Of a DNA stretch of 64,000 nucleotides, positions 1-11,955 are shown one piece after another. A program made the position numbers and the translations under genes. The DNA is from Nemertoderma westbladi (taxonomy: Eukaryota > Xenacoelomorpha > Nemertodermatida > Nemertodermatidae), in contig JAUCBJ010006677.1 of assembly GCA_032718475.1 (NCBI GenBank), forward strand, positions 62,001 to 126,000. The letters run 5' to 3'. The notes beneath the pieces were generated by a model. It did no database searches, was not told the origin of the DNA, and saw only the letters and a list, made by a program, of their open reading frames with translations. The stretch's first letter is position 1. The number at the start of each line of letters is the position of its first letter.

Positions 1-3000
1 GGTTTGTACTTTGCATTAGTGCCTGTTTAGACTGCGTCAAGGATAGAGGTTTGTACTTTGCATTAGTGCCTGTATAGACTGCGCCAAGGATACAGGTTTG
101 TACTTTGCATTAGTGCCTGTATAGACTGCGCCAAGGATACAGGTTTGTACTTTGCATTAGTGCCTGTATAGACTGCGTCAAGGATACAGGTTTGTACTTT
201 GCAGTAGTGCCTGTATAGACTGCGTCAATGATACAGATTTGTACTTTGCATTAGTGCCTGTATAGACTGCACCAAGGATACAGGTTTGTACTTTGCATTA
301 GTGCCTGTATAGACTGCGCCAAGGATACAGGTTTGTACTTTGCAGTAGTGCCTGTATAGACTGCGTCAAGGATACAGATTTGTACTTTGCATTAGTGCCT
401 GTATAGACTGCGCCAAGGATACAGGTTTGTACTTTGCATTAGTGCCTGTATAGACTGCGCCAAGGATACAGGTTTGTACTTTGCATTAGTGCCTGTATAG
501 ACTGCGTCAAGGATACAGATTTGTACTTTGCATTAGTGCCTGTATAGACTGCACCAAGGATATAGGTTTGTACTTTGCATTAGTGCCTGTATAGACTGCG
601 CCACGGATACAGGTTTGTACTTTGCATTAGTGCCTGTATAGACTGCGTCAAGGATAGAGGTTTGTACTTTGCATTAGTGCCTGTATAGACTGCGCCAAGG
701 ATACAGGTTTTTACTTTGCAATAGTGCCTGTATAGACTGCACCAAGGATACAGGTTTGTACTTTGCATTAGTGCCTGTATAGACTGCGCCAAGGATACAG
801 GTTTGTACTTTGCATTAGTGCCTGTATAGACTGCGCCAAGGATACAGGTTTGTACTTTGCATTAGTGCCTGTATAGACTGCGCCAAGGATACAGGCTTGT
901 ACTTTGCATTAGTGCCTGTATAGACTGCGCCAAGGATACATGTTTGTACTTTGCATTAGTGCCTGTATAGACTGCGCCAAGGATACAGGTTTGTACTTTG
1001 CATTAATGCCTGTATAGACTGCGCCAAGGATACAGGTTTGTACTTTGCATTAGTGCCTGTATAGACTGCGTCAAGGATAGAGGTTTGTACTTTGCATTAG
1101 TGCCTGTATAGACTGCGCCAAGGATACAGGTTTGTACTTTGCATTAGTGCCTGTATAGACTGCGCCAAGGATACAGGTTTGTACTTTGCATTAGTGCATG
1201 TATAGACTGCGCCAAGGATACAGGTTTGTACTTTGCATTAGTGCCTGTATAGACTGCGCCAAGGATACAGGTTTGCACTTTGCATTAGTGCCTGTATAGA
1301 CTGCGTCAAGGATACAGATTTGTACTTTGCATTAGTGCCTGTATAGACTGCACCAAGGATATAGGTTTGTACTTTGCATTAGTGCCTGTATAGACTGCGC
1401 CACGGATACAGGTTTGTACTTTGCATTAGTGCCTGTTTAGACTGCGTCAAGGATAGAGGTTTGTACTTTGCATTAGTGCCTGTATAGACTGCGCCAAGGA
1501 TACAGGTTTGTACTTTGCATTAGTGCCTGTATAGACTGCGCCAAGGATACAGGTTTGTACTTTGCATTAGTGCCTGTATAGACTGCGTCAAGGATACAGG
1601 TTTGTACTTTGCAGTAGTGCCTGTATAGACTGCGTCAATGATACAGATTTGTACTTTGCATTAGTGCCTGTATAGACTGCACCAAGGATACAGGTTTGTA
1701 CTTTGCATTAGTGCCTGTATAGACTGCGCCAAGGATACAGGTTTGTACTTTGCAGTAGTGCCTGTATAGACTGCGTCAAGGATACAGATTTGTACTTTGC
1801 ATTAGTGCCTGTATAGACTGCGCCAAGGATACAGGTTTGTACTTTGCATTAGTGCCTGTATAGACTGCGCCAAGGATACAGGTTTGTACTTTGCATTAGT
1901 GCCTGTATAGACTGCGTCAAGGATACAGATTTGTACTTTGCATTAGTGCCTGTATAGACTGCACCAAGGATATAGGTTTGTACTTTGCATTAGTGCCTGT
2001 ATAGACTGCGCCACGGATACAGGTTTGTACTTTGCATTAGTGCCTGTATAGACTGCGTCAAGGATAGAGGTTTGTACTTTGCATTAGTGCCTGTATAGAC
2101 TGCGCCAAGGATACAGGTTTTTACTTTGCATTAGTGCCTGTATAGACTGCACCAAGGATACAGGTTTGTACTTTGCATTAGTGCCTGTATAGACTGCGCC
2201 AAGGATACAGGTTTGTACTTTGCATTAGTGCCTGTATAGACTGCGCCAAGGATACAGGTTTGTACTTTGCATTAGTGCCTGTATAGACTGCGTCAAGGAT
2301 AGAGGTTTGTACTTTGCATTAGTGCCTGTATAGACTGCGCCAAGGATACAGGTTTGTACTTTGCATTAGTGCCTGTATAGACTGCGCCAAGGATACAGGT
2401 TTGTACTTTGCATTAGTGCCTGTATAGACTGCGTCAAGGATACAGGTTTGTACTTTGCATTAGTGACTGTATAGACTGCGCCAAGGATACAGGTTTGTAC
2501 TTTGCCTTAGTGCCTGTATAGACTGCGTCAAGGATAGAGGTTTGTACTTTGCATTAGTGCCTGTATAGACTGCGTCAAGGATAGAGGTTTGTACTTTGCA
2601 TTAGTGCCTGTATAGACTGCGTCAAGGATACAGATTTGTACTTTGCATTAGTGCCTGTATAGACTGCGCCAAGGATACAGGTTGGTACTTTGCATTAGTG
2701 CCTGTATAGACTGCGTCAAGGATACAGGTTTGTACTTTGCATTAGTGCCTGTATAGACTGCGTCAAGGACAGAGGTTTGTACTTTGCATTAGTGCCTGTA
2801 TAGACTGCGCCAAGGATACAGGTTTGTACTTTGCATTAGTGCCTGTATAGACTGCGTCAGGGATACAGGTTTGTACTTTGCATTAGTGCCTGTATAGACT
2901 GCGCCAAGGATACAGGTTTGTACTTTGCATTAGTGCCTGTATAGACTGCGCCAAGGATACAGGTTTGTACTTTGCAGTAGTGCCTGTATAGACTGCGTCA

Positions 3001-4846
3001 AGGATACAGATTTGTACTTTGCATTAGTGCCTGTATAGACTGCGCCAAGGATACAGGTTTGTACTTTGCATTAGTGCCTGTATAGACTGCGCCAAGGATA
3101 CAGGTTTGTACTTTGCATTAGTGCCTGTATAGACTGCGTCAAGGATACAGATTTGTACTTTGCATTAGTGCCTGTATAGACTGCACCAAGGATATAGGTT
3201 TGTACTTTGCATTAGTGCCTGTATAGACTGCGCCACGGATACAGGTTTGTACTTTGCATTAGTGCCTGTATAGACTGCGTCAAGGATAGAGGTTTGTACT
3301 TTGCATTAGTGCCTGTATAGACTGCGCCAAGGATACAGGTTTTTACTTTGCATTAGTGCCTGTATAGACTGCACCAAGGATACAGGTTTGTACTTTGCAT
3401 TAGTGCCTGTATAGACTGCGCCAAGGATACAGGTTTGTACTTTGCATTAGTGCCTGTATAGACTGCGCCAAGGATACAGGTTTGTACTTTGCATTAGTGC
3501 CTGTATAGACTGCGTCAAGGATAGAGGTTTGTACTTTGCATTAGTGCCTGTATAGACTGCGCCAAGGATACAGGTTTGTACTTTGCATTAGTGCCTGTAT
3601 AGACTGCGCCAAGGATACAGGTTTGTACTTTGCATTAGTGCCTGTATAGACTGCGTCAAGGATACAGGTTTGTACTTTGCATTAGTGACTGTATAGACTG
3701 CGCCAAGGATACAGGTTTGTACTTTGCCTTAGTGCCTGTATAGACTGCGTCAAGGATAGAGGTTTGTACTTTGCATTAGTGCCTGTATAGACTGCGTCAA
3801 GGATAGAGGTTTGTACTTTGCATTAGTGCCTGTATAGACTGCGTCAAGGATACAGATTTGTACTTTGCATTAGTGCCTGTATAGACTGCGCCAAGGATAC
3901 AGGTTGGTACTTTGCATTAGTGCCTGTTTAGACTGCGTCAAGGATACAGGTTTGTACTTTGCATTAGTGCCTGTATAGACTGCGTCAAGGACAGAGGTTT
4001 GTACTTTGCATTAGTGCCTGTATAGACTGCGCCAAGGATACAGGTTTGTACTTTGCATTAGTGCCTGTATAGACTGCGTCAGGGATACAGGTTTGTACTT
4101 TGCATTAGTGCCTGTATAGACTGCGCCAAGGATACAGGTTTGTACTTTACATTAGTGCCTGTATAGACTGCGCCAAGGATACAGGTTTGTACTTTGCATT
4201 AGTGCCTGTATAGACTGCGCCAAGGATACAGGTTTGTACTTTGCATTAGTGCCTGTATAGACTGCGTCAAGGATACAGGTTTGTACTTTGCATTAGTGCC
4301 TGTATAGACTGCGTCAAGGATACAGCTTTGTACTTTGCATTAGTGCCTGTATAGACTGCGCCAAGGATACAGGTTTGTACTTTACATTAGTGCCTGTATA
4401 GACTGCGCCAAGGATACAGGTTTGTACTTTGCATTAGTGCCTGTATAGACTGCGCCAAGGATACAGGTTTGTACTTTACATTAGTGCCTGTATAGACTGC
4501 GCCAAGGATAGAGGTTTGTACTTTGCATTAGTGCCTGTATAGACCGCGCCAAGGACACAGATTTGTACTTTGCATTAGTGCCTGTATAGACTGCTCCAAG
4601 GATACAGGTTTTACTTTGCATTAGTGCCTGTATAGACTGCGCCAAGGATAGAGGTTTGTACTTTGCATTAGTGCCTGTATAGACTGCGCCAAGGATAGAG
4701 GTTTGTACTTTGCATTAGTGCCTGTATAGACTCCGCCAAGGATACAGGTTTGTACTTTGCATTAGTGCCTGTATAGACTGCGCCAAGGATAGAGGTTTGT
4801 ACTTTGCATTAGTGCCTGTATAGACTGCGTCAAGGATACAGATTGT
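1..4846. repeat. 47-bp satellite array, about 103 copies
   Basis: The monomer runs from one 'ggtttgtactttgcattag' to the next with a constant 47-bp spacing (starts at 1, 48, 95 and so on). Monomers differ at few diagnostic sites, for example cgcc/cgtc, ataca/ataga, gcatta/gcagta and ggtttt/ggtttg. Variant monomers recur at fixed long intervals, so blocks of 30 and 26 monomers have been duplicated. The array starts before the window and stops abruptly at about 4846 in unique AT-rich DNA. Open frames inside it are by-products of the repeat and are not genes. Confidence 0.97.
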
Positions 4847-5527
4847 TTGGTTTCTTCTCCATTAGAAACTAATTTGGAAATTAGACTTACTAGATTTTTG
4901 CTAGTGTCTCGGTTTCTTGTAATTTCTGACAAGTTCTTGCGAATAATTTTTGGCGAATAGGTCCTCCAGTGATTAGTGTTCCAGATGTTTTTCGGCAAAA
5001 CAGACACGACTCATCCATAATTTAGCGACGATTAAATAACAGTACATGATGTTGGGATGTTTCACCTTCGATCGTCCTATTATGATAAATATTTCGTCTT
5101 TTGAAACGTAAATAGTGTACTAGTTCGTCGTGTCGAAACCCCCATCCAATTGTTTTCCACGAGCTATAAAGCTTCTTTGATTTTTATATATTATTTTCTA
5201 GAACATAGTTAACATTCTATAATATTTTTTATTCTAGCTTCTATTTATCAAAATACTAAAAAACAAAAATATTTTATTTACACTTTTTGCATATTATTCT
5301 GGAATATTTTAGAAATTTCAATTTAGCTAAATTCATATTCAACACAACTAAAACTGATACCAACCATAAAAAACACTAGCTATGTAAAATACAAAACAAG
5401 TTACGTAATATTATTTTTTGATTTTATGAATAAAAAATACTAGCTATATCAATTTCAATAAATAAGACTAATGACCAATAAAGTGTGTGTGTAAACCAAG
5501 TTAAATTACGAGGCGGTAGGCAATATA
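4847..5527. other. AT-rich non-coding stretch
   Basis: Unique AT-rich sequence between the 47-bp satellite and a LINE remnant. No coding potential, RNA gene or repeat structure seen. Confidence 0.6.
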
Positions 5528-6416
5528 TTCTTCCTTGGCTTCGTAAATGATATACCGTCTCTTATGAAATTTCTTTTATACCTATTTGCCGACGATATTA
5601 AAGACTGTCATGTTCAACCCCCATCCCACACTACAGATCGGCCGACTACAATCTGACCTAGATATATTATACTCGTGGAGTGTAGCGTGGCAACTTTGTT
5701 TCAACATTAAAAAATGCAAAGTAATGCATATTGGCCATAATAACCCCGAGTTCCCTTACCATCTCGGCGAATCAGTGCTATCAGTGTCAGGGTGGGAGAA
5801 AGACTTGGGGGTGACCTTCCAAAACACCCTCACATTCGGGAAACACATTGCCACCATCGCAAAGAAAGCCAATGGAATAACTGGTCTTATTGCTCGAACC
5901 TTTAAACATCTGGACAGTGTCACGCTAGTCAACTTATTCAAAGCCCTCGTGAGACCAATTCTAGAATATGCATCCCCAGTATGGTCGCTACACCGTGTAA
6001 ATGAAATACGACTTTTGGAATCTGTCCAACGTCGGGTGACCAGACTATTTCCTAATCTCCGTAACTTAGCCTATGCGGAAAGATTAAAGCGACTAGGTCT
6101 CCCGACCCTTGAGTATCGCCGTTATCGCGCCGACCTGATCCAGGTGTACCGTTACCTTGCAGGTATCGACAACGCTGACTGCAGCATGTTTGAACTTTCC
6201 ACGACTGGTTTACGCGGCCACTCATTCAAGCTCCAGAAACCCCGTGCTCGGCTGCTGCAGAGAAACACGACATTCCACTTCTGAGTCATCGATCCCTGGA
6301 ACTCGCTATCCAATGCCGTTGCAACCGCCCCCAACCTTAACTCTTTTAAAACCCATTTAAACTCCCACTTTAAAGATTTCCCGCTTAAATTTACCCCATC
6401 ATGGTGGTCCATGTAA
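5528..6416 (+). pseudogene. 5'-truncated CR1/Jockey-like LINE ORF2 remnant
   Basis: The C-terminal half of a non-LTR retrotransposon reverse transcriptase. The fragment opens with VNDIP followed by the catalytic FADD box near 5585-5596, then shifts frame. The main open frame is 5586-6284 (232 codons counted from a TTG). It carries the post-catalytic region (a KCKVMHIG-type segment), a VRPILEYASPVW segment and a YAERLKRLGLPTLEYRR segment, all typical of the C-terminus of this superfamily. A TGA at 6282-6284 interrupts the frame. The same frame then continues with the usual terminal DPWNSL motif and ends at a TAA at 6414-6416. The position of the TGA suggests a mutated arginine codon. The element lacks endonuclease and N-terminal RT and is dead. 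Confidence 0.8.
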
Positions 6417-7634
6417 AAGTAAAATATCTTCCATAGTAACTCTTAACTTTTTACTTATTAACTTTTAATATATTTCTCCCCTTAATTAAAACTTTTATCA
6501 CCACTTTTTAACTTTTAAACTTTTTACTTATTTTAACTTTTTAACTAACTTTTTACTTATTTTAACTTTTTAACTAACTTTTTCTAACCTCTATTAAAAC
6601 TTTTTTATCACCATTTAATTATACACATTAGACCTCGTTAATATTTAATATCTTAATAACTAATTGACAAACTGCATTTATCTACCTTGATCCTATATAA
6701 TCGACGTTTTTAACTATGTACATTTAATAGTTTTTACTCGCGGCTTTACTGTTCTTTCTTAATTAAATTTTTAACTTTCTTTTAATTTTAACCAAATAAT
6801 TAAATATAAGTTTTCAAAATGCAACCTATAATTAAATCAAGTTTTTAAATATATAAATTTGTTCGTCCTATTTGTGTAAACCATAATTTTATTTCACGTT
6901 CGACTTTGTGTAATTTAAGATATTTTTAAGCCCTATGCTCCACAGCCATAATTTACATTACTTTTCACATGTTTTCTTTTTAAGTATGATTTTATGCTAC
7001 ATACTTTCGTTTACGTACTCTCCTATCAACATTAATTAGTGCTAGGTAGTAGTAGGTAAGGTACTTAGTTTGTTTCAGTTTAAATATTTTGACAGTAGTT
7101 TTATATTATGTCTGCACAGGTGCAATAAGCTTCTGCTTCCTCCACCTCATTATTAAACATTAAACATATATAAACGAAGCGTTTAACGAAACGGCGGTGA
7201 ACATATATAAAACAAACGAGCATAGGCGTAGGCCTACCCCTACATACCGTTAAAAGATTTGCAAAATATGCCAGTATGGGTAATTAAAGCTTTCATATCA
7301 TAGCTAAGTATACTGCAATTACAGTTCATTAGGATCTAAACATAAACAGATATACGTAGTTGTTTATCTCTGTTCTAGAACTCTTAATTTAATTACTCCA
7401 GTAACAAACGTTTATAATGTAATGTAATTTTTGGAATAGGTTGACTAATTTGTACTTGTATTTTATGCTGTAAAAAAAATTCCCAAAGGTATCCCAGCTG
7501 GCACCCGGTGAATATTTACATTATTATTATCAGGGAAGACATTGAGAAAATAAAATTACGTGATGACCCAAGTTCACGGTCCTCCCTTGAGCTCTATTGA
7601 GCGTCCCCTGGACTATTTCCTACCTTGTGTTTTA
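6417..7634. other. AT-rich non-coding stretch, possible LINE 3' UTR
   Basis: No coding signal. Positions 6437-6600 are low-complexity (ttttaacttttta-type repeats) and may belong to the 3' UTR of the preceding LINE. The remainder is unique AT-rich DNA. Confidence 0.5.
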
Positions 7635-9034
7635 TTAGATTTGCTTTGTTTTTAAGTCGGTGTCTAGCGCGTTCCAGACAATGGCACCGTGATATATTAG
7701 TGAATTTTGTGTTAGTAATAGTCGGGTCCGTGGTATGCAGTAGTTTTGGCGTGCCATTGATCGAGTATTATAGGTGTGTAAAGCGGATATTTGCTGGAAC
7801 AATGAAGTGATAAAAGATCGTTTTTTGTCGTTTTGTATTTCCCACATTAATTGGGATGTTTCAAGTACTGTATGTGTAGTTTGTACTGTATGTGTAGTTT
7901 GTACTGTATGTGTAGTTTGTACTGTATGTGTAGTTTGTACTGTATGTGTAGTTTGTACTGTATGTGTAGTTTGTACTGTATGTGTAGTTTGTACTGTATG
8001 TGTAGTTTGTACTGTATGTGTAGTTTGTACTGTATGTGTAGTTTGTACTGTATGTGTAGTTTGTACTGTATGTGTAGTTTGTACTGTATGTGTAGTTTGT
8101 ACTGTATGTGTAGTTTGTACTGTATGTGTAGTTTGTACTGTATGTGTAGTTTGTACTGTATGTGTAGTTTGTACTGTATGTGTAGTTTGTACTGTATGTG
8201 TAGTTTGTACTGTATGTGTAGTTTGTACTGTATGTGTAGTTTGTACTGTATGTGTAGTTTGTACTGTATGTGTAGTTTGTACTGTATGTGTAGTTTGTCT
8301 ATAGGTAGTATATCTAATTGTTTGTATAGTGGTGCCGCATGTTTCTCCGCATGTGACTGAAGGTAATTGCTCTAATTAATTTGTTTATTTTAATTTTAAT
8401 CAGGTTAATGTGAACATGTTTAACAGTTCCCCAGATCACTATTCCGTACGTAATATATGGTTGGATCAGTGCATAGTAAAGTAATTTCAGAATATTTAAC
8501 GGTAGGGTGTGTCGTAATTTAAAGATAATACCTATAGATTTTGATATTTTTTTTAGTACATATGCATGCACAGTGGTTTTTCCATGTAGGTTTATTATCT
8601 ATCCATATACCTAAAAATTTTGTTTGAGTTACTTTCTTGATTGGTAGGTTTTGCATAATGATATTATTATATATAGGTTCTTTTTTTAAATGTAAAAATT
8701 AGGTGTTCTGTTTTATTTAAATTTAGAGAGCGTTGGTTGTCATAAGCCAATGTTCAATATTTTGGAATTCAGTGTTAACCGTGTCAGTCAGTATGGTCGG
8801 GTCTGTGTGGCTGTAAAGTAGGTTAGTGTCGTCAGCGAATAGGGTTGCTAGGAGGGTTGTGCACCTTGGTAAGTCGTTAATGTAAAATAGGAATAAGGTG
8901 GCACTAGTATTGTTCCCTGTGGGGTTCCACAGGGAGCCTGTGTTGGTTCCGATTGGGTGTACCATGTAAGACCTGTAAATATTACGATTTATTACATCAA
9001 GCGAGCAACGCGAAGTAACTGGAATAGTAGGCAC
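7635..9034 (-). pseudogene. Decayed CR1/Jockey-like LINE RT with internal minisatellite
   Basis: Read on the minus strand from 9034 down, this is RT sequence broken by frameshifts. It shows a motif B-like GTPQGTIL near 8920 (in a shifted frame), then FLFYINDLP and the FADD box (about 8840-8900). An LNKTEHLIF-type segment follows around 8700, then KLLYYALIQPYITYGIVIW at 8420-8500. The C-terminal ILPID segment is near 8310, and YNTRSMA with IVWNAL lie at 7650-7760. Between ILPID and the C-terminus lies an array of 24 copies of an 18-bp unit (7867-8298). At least three frameshifts are present. It is not the same copy or family as the LINE at 5528-6416. Confidence 0.75.
7867..8298. repeat. 18-bp minisatellite, 24 perfect copies, inside LINE codons
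   Basis: The unit actgtatgtgtagtttgt is repeated 24 times with no visible variation (432 bp). On the minus strand, in the frame of the LINE's ILPID motif just upstream, the unit reads KLHIQY. It therefore looks like a six-codon piece of the RT C-terminus that expanded in place. The Cys/Val-rich frames on the plus strand are artefacts. Confidence 0.95.
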
Positions 9035-9229
9035 ATTCTAATTATCTGTGAGCTTAATATTGGAATTCAAGGCTGAACAATGCTCAGCTGATAAAAAGCC
9101 ATTGATAATGATGTGGTTTTGTAAAACGTATACGCTAACCTCGAATGCTAGATAAAAAGAGAACCATATTTTATGGTAACCCCAAATTTATATTTTGGAA
9201 GGCTAGTTCGTGACCAGGTGCTACCGGGT

Positions 9230-9420
9230 GATAGGTCCTAACTTGGTGTAGTAGTTGCATGGAATTCACATATCTCGGAGGTCGTGGGTTCAATCACCGC
9301 AAGGGCCAGTGCTGAGCTGCGGGTTTTGGCAATGAAATGCCACCATGCGGTTCAGGACATAAAAATTCAAGTCATGTCACTCAGATCCTCGGCAGCTAGT
9401 TGATGGCAGATCATGCTTTC
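9230..9420 (+). repeat. tRNA-derived SINE, copy 1
   Basis: The head resembles a tRNA. It has an A-box-like tggtgtagtagttgc at about 9244-9258 and a B-box-like gggttcaatc at about 9286-9295. The same head appears on the minus strand at 46120-46190. A body with cgggttttggcaatgaaatg follows. No intact tRNA cloverleaf is evident, so this is a SINE rather than a tRNA gene. Confidence 0.6.
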
Positions 9421-9966
9421 CATTAGCTGATGCTGATGAGGGCTTGTGCCGAAATCCCCAACCATGATAGCATAGCAGAAATCGTAAACATTACTTACAG
9501 AACATATATTGGGTGTAACGATGTTTTGATCAAAATCATTTGGTCAGAATTAATGTCCACGGTTAGGTGTTTCGTCTTGTACCAAAATTGTTATAATTGT
9601 ACAGGGCAGGGCTTCATGTACAGGGGGACAATAATTAAGTACAAATTATTTAATTAGATGTGTTAGATTACATTTTGCACTTGTGTGCTCCAATCTGAAT
9701 CTGATGCAGTAAGCTCGTATTATTTGTTGCAATTTTAACTCATATTGATGATGGATTAATTTCTTCAGAATCAATACAGAAGCAAATCTTCAGAAGCAAG
9801 TAGCTGCTATCAAAACTGCAGTAGCAGTAAAGACTTCTAAAACTGCAAAGACTATTCATCATTAACTGGAGTTTCTTTCAATCAATAAAGCAATGTTTTC
9901 ATATGCGGAGTAGGTAGGTACATACATTGTATTGGCACATGCTTGAAACTTGTTTTAAAAGACAGC
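9421..9966. other. Upstream region of the mucin-like exon
   Basis: No protein motif seen. It contains the presumed promoter and 5' UTR of the candidate gene starting at 9967, but no clear TATA box or initiator can be singled out in this AT-rich background. Confidence 0.35.
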
Positions 9967-10548
9967 ATGTATAATCCAATGGTTTACAAGTTGCTCCTAC
10001 TTGCAATAAATTTAACCTTCGGACACTGCTGCCTCACACCAATAATGACTGGGGATAAGCACACTTTCGAGCATTATCAGGAATTACTCAGTGCAACTGA
10101 TCCGCCTCCAACTACAACAGCGGAGGATACTACAACAGCAGCTATAACTACAGAGGAAGCGAATACTACTGTGACCTTTAACCCATTCATCACAGATGAA
10201 TCTACAGGTGATACCACAGGAGATACGACCCTAGAGGCTTCAACCAACACAGGAAGCGCATCAACTACATCAGAGCCCGCATCAGTAACTACAGTCATGT
10301 CAAACGACACTGCAGAATCATCCAATGTCACTGCAGAGTCAAACGATACTTCAACGGATGCGACAACAACCGTCTCAGCAACTACAGTGTCGCCAACAAC
10401 AGTGGCGCCAACAACAGTGGCGCCAACAACAGTGGAGCCAACAACAGTGGCGCCAACAACAGTGGCGCCAACAAAAGTGGACCAAACAACAGTGGCGCCA
10501 ACAAAAGTGGACCAAACAACAGTGGCGCCAACAACAACTGCTCAAACG
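9967..10548 (+). CDS. Candidate exon 1: signal peptide and Thr-rich mucin-like stalk
   Basis: An open frame of 194 codons from ATG 9967 (a second possible start is ATG 9979). It begins with a hydrophobic stretch, MVYKLLLLAINLTFGHC, that looks like a secretory signal peptide. A long Ser/Thr-rich region follows, with at least three N-glycosylation sequons (NDT, NVT, NDT) and, near the end, tandem pentapeptides of the form PTTVA encoded by 15-bp repeats. The frame reaches the sequence acg|gtaagt, a strong 5' splice site with GT at 10549-10550, and a stop codon follows within three codons. The coding part therefore most likely ends at 10548, exactly on a codon boundary (phase 0). The exon at 33918 also starts in phase 0 and is the best visible downstream partner. 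Such stalks are usually heavily O-glycosylated and extracellular. The function of the whole protein is not established. Confidence 0.6.
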
Positions 10549-10554
10549 GTAAGT
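10549..10554 (+). promoter_or_regulatory. 5' splice site (GTAAGT)
   Basis: Consensus donor sequence directly after a codon boundary of the Thr-rich frame, followed by an in-frame TAG at 10558-10560. Confidence 0.6.
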
Positions 10555-10745
10555 CCCTAGTTCACTTTATACTATAATTAAATAGGCCCTCTATGGATAG
10601 GTTGAATTTGTGACAACTCCTAAAAACAGTGACAACAGTCAACCACAGTCTACAAAATTGTGGACCATTATCAACAAATAGCCACAAACAATATGAGTAA
10701 CAGTAGATCGTAGTCCTACAAATAATTCTGCCAAGTTTCAGCTCA

Positions 10746-11715
10746 GCACCATTCTTGTTCATATTGTTGTTGACTATGTTCTACGCATGTCCTTAGATCA
10801 TCATAATGATGATGGGGTGATGATAAATCCACCTACTGGCTCCAGAAGTCGAGGAAATCCTGCCAAGTACCTAACTGATCTAGACTTTGCTGATGACTTA
10901 GGAGTACTCTCAGAATCACTACAGGGCCCAACGGCTCCTCAGCTCATTAGAACATGCTGCTTCTAGTGTTGGTCTTTTTATTAACTCCAGAAAGACCAAA
11001 ATTTTGACAGCTAACTTTGAAAGTCCTCAGCAAGTCTCTGATCGGATGAGCATAAGCTCAAAGGATGGTGTGCTTGAGCATGTGGACGACTTCTGTTACC
11101 TGGGATCATGGATCCGGAAGTCAGGTGAGGACCTTCGAATACGTAAGGAAAAGGCATGGGCCGCCTTGAATAGGCTTTCCAGGATTTGGAAGTCACCGAG
11201 AATTAATAGGAAACTTAAGGTCCGATTATTTAGAGCAGCAGTAGTCCCAGTACTCCTCTATGGGAGTCCATGCTGGGCTCTAACTGCTGAGGACACCAAA
11301 TCTCTGGATGGCACATTCACAAGAATGCTACGCCGGGTTCATTGTGTCAATTACAATGCACACATCTCCAACCAGACACTATATAACATTGGAGGTAATT
11401 GGCATAACAATGTCTCATTGGTTCCCCCAAGCTTGACACTAGAACAAAATCGCCTCCGCTTTGCAGGACATTGCTTTCGCCGTGAGGACCAGCCAGTGCA
11501 TAATCTTGTACTTTAGCAGCCTCATGGAGTGAATAAGCATGGTGGACAGCCCATGACTTTCTTGAGACGCATCCATCTTAAAGGACACTGGCCTTGAAGA
11601 TGCGGATGATCTAGCAAATGTCATGGGGGATAGGGAGTTGTGGCAGTGCAATTTTGTTGATAAGCCGGCACAGCATTCTTAAAAATGCAGCTGCAATGCA
11701 GCATGCCGATCCTAG
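10746..11715 (+). pseudogene. LINE family A, copy A1 (3' fragment)
   Basis: Matches the C-terminal half of the 38929 copy, starting inside RT just after motif B. The FADD box is at about 10883-10894. Damage includes a small deletion at about 10920 that shifts frame before the open segment 11004-11516, a 15-bp insertion at about 11395-11409, TGG to TAG at about 11514, and a further short insertion near 11573. It keeps the family 3' end (gcagctgcaatgcagcatgc) and a very short TAG tail. It is inserted in the left arm of the foldback element. Confidence 0.9.
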
Positions 11716-11955
11716 TAGCTCCGCTACTATATTGCCGGCAAGTCAGAGGAAAACAGCCAAACGTCTGTGGACAACACACAATCAGTATTCTGTAATACTG
11801 CTAACTACCAGTTAGGCCTACATTGTTGTAAATGTCATTTATGTAGCTCTTTAAACCGTTGTCCATCCTGCCGCCATCTATTGGTCGATCCGTCGCCGAA
11901 TATGTTTGAAGGCTAATAAACAATCTTCAATGGTACAATGGTAGTAAAACCATTG

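Noticed and set aside
580-5007. Minus-strand open frames in and next to the 47-bp satellite
   Set aside because: Products of repeat periodicity. No codon structure beyond the repeat.
7774-8360. Cys/Val-rich and Cys/Ser/Leu/Tyr-rich frames on the plus strand
   Set aside because: Translation of the 18-bp minisatellite. The meaningful frame is on the minus strand within a LINE.
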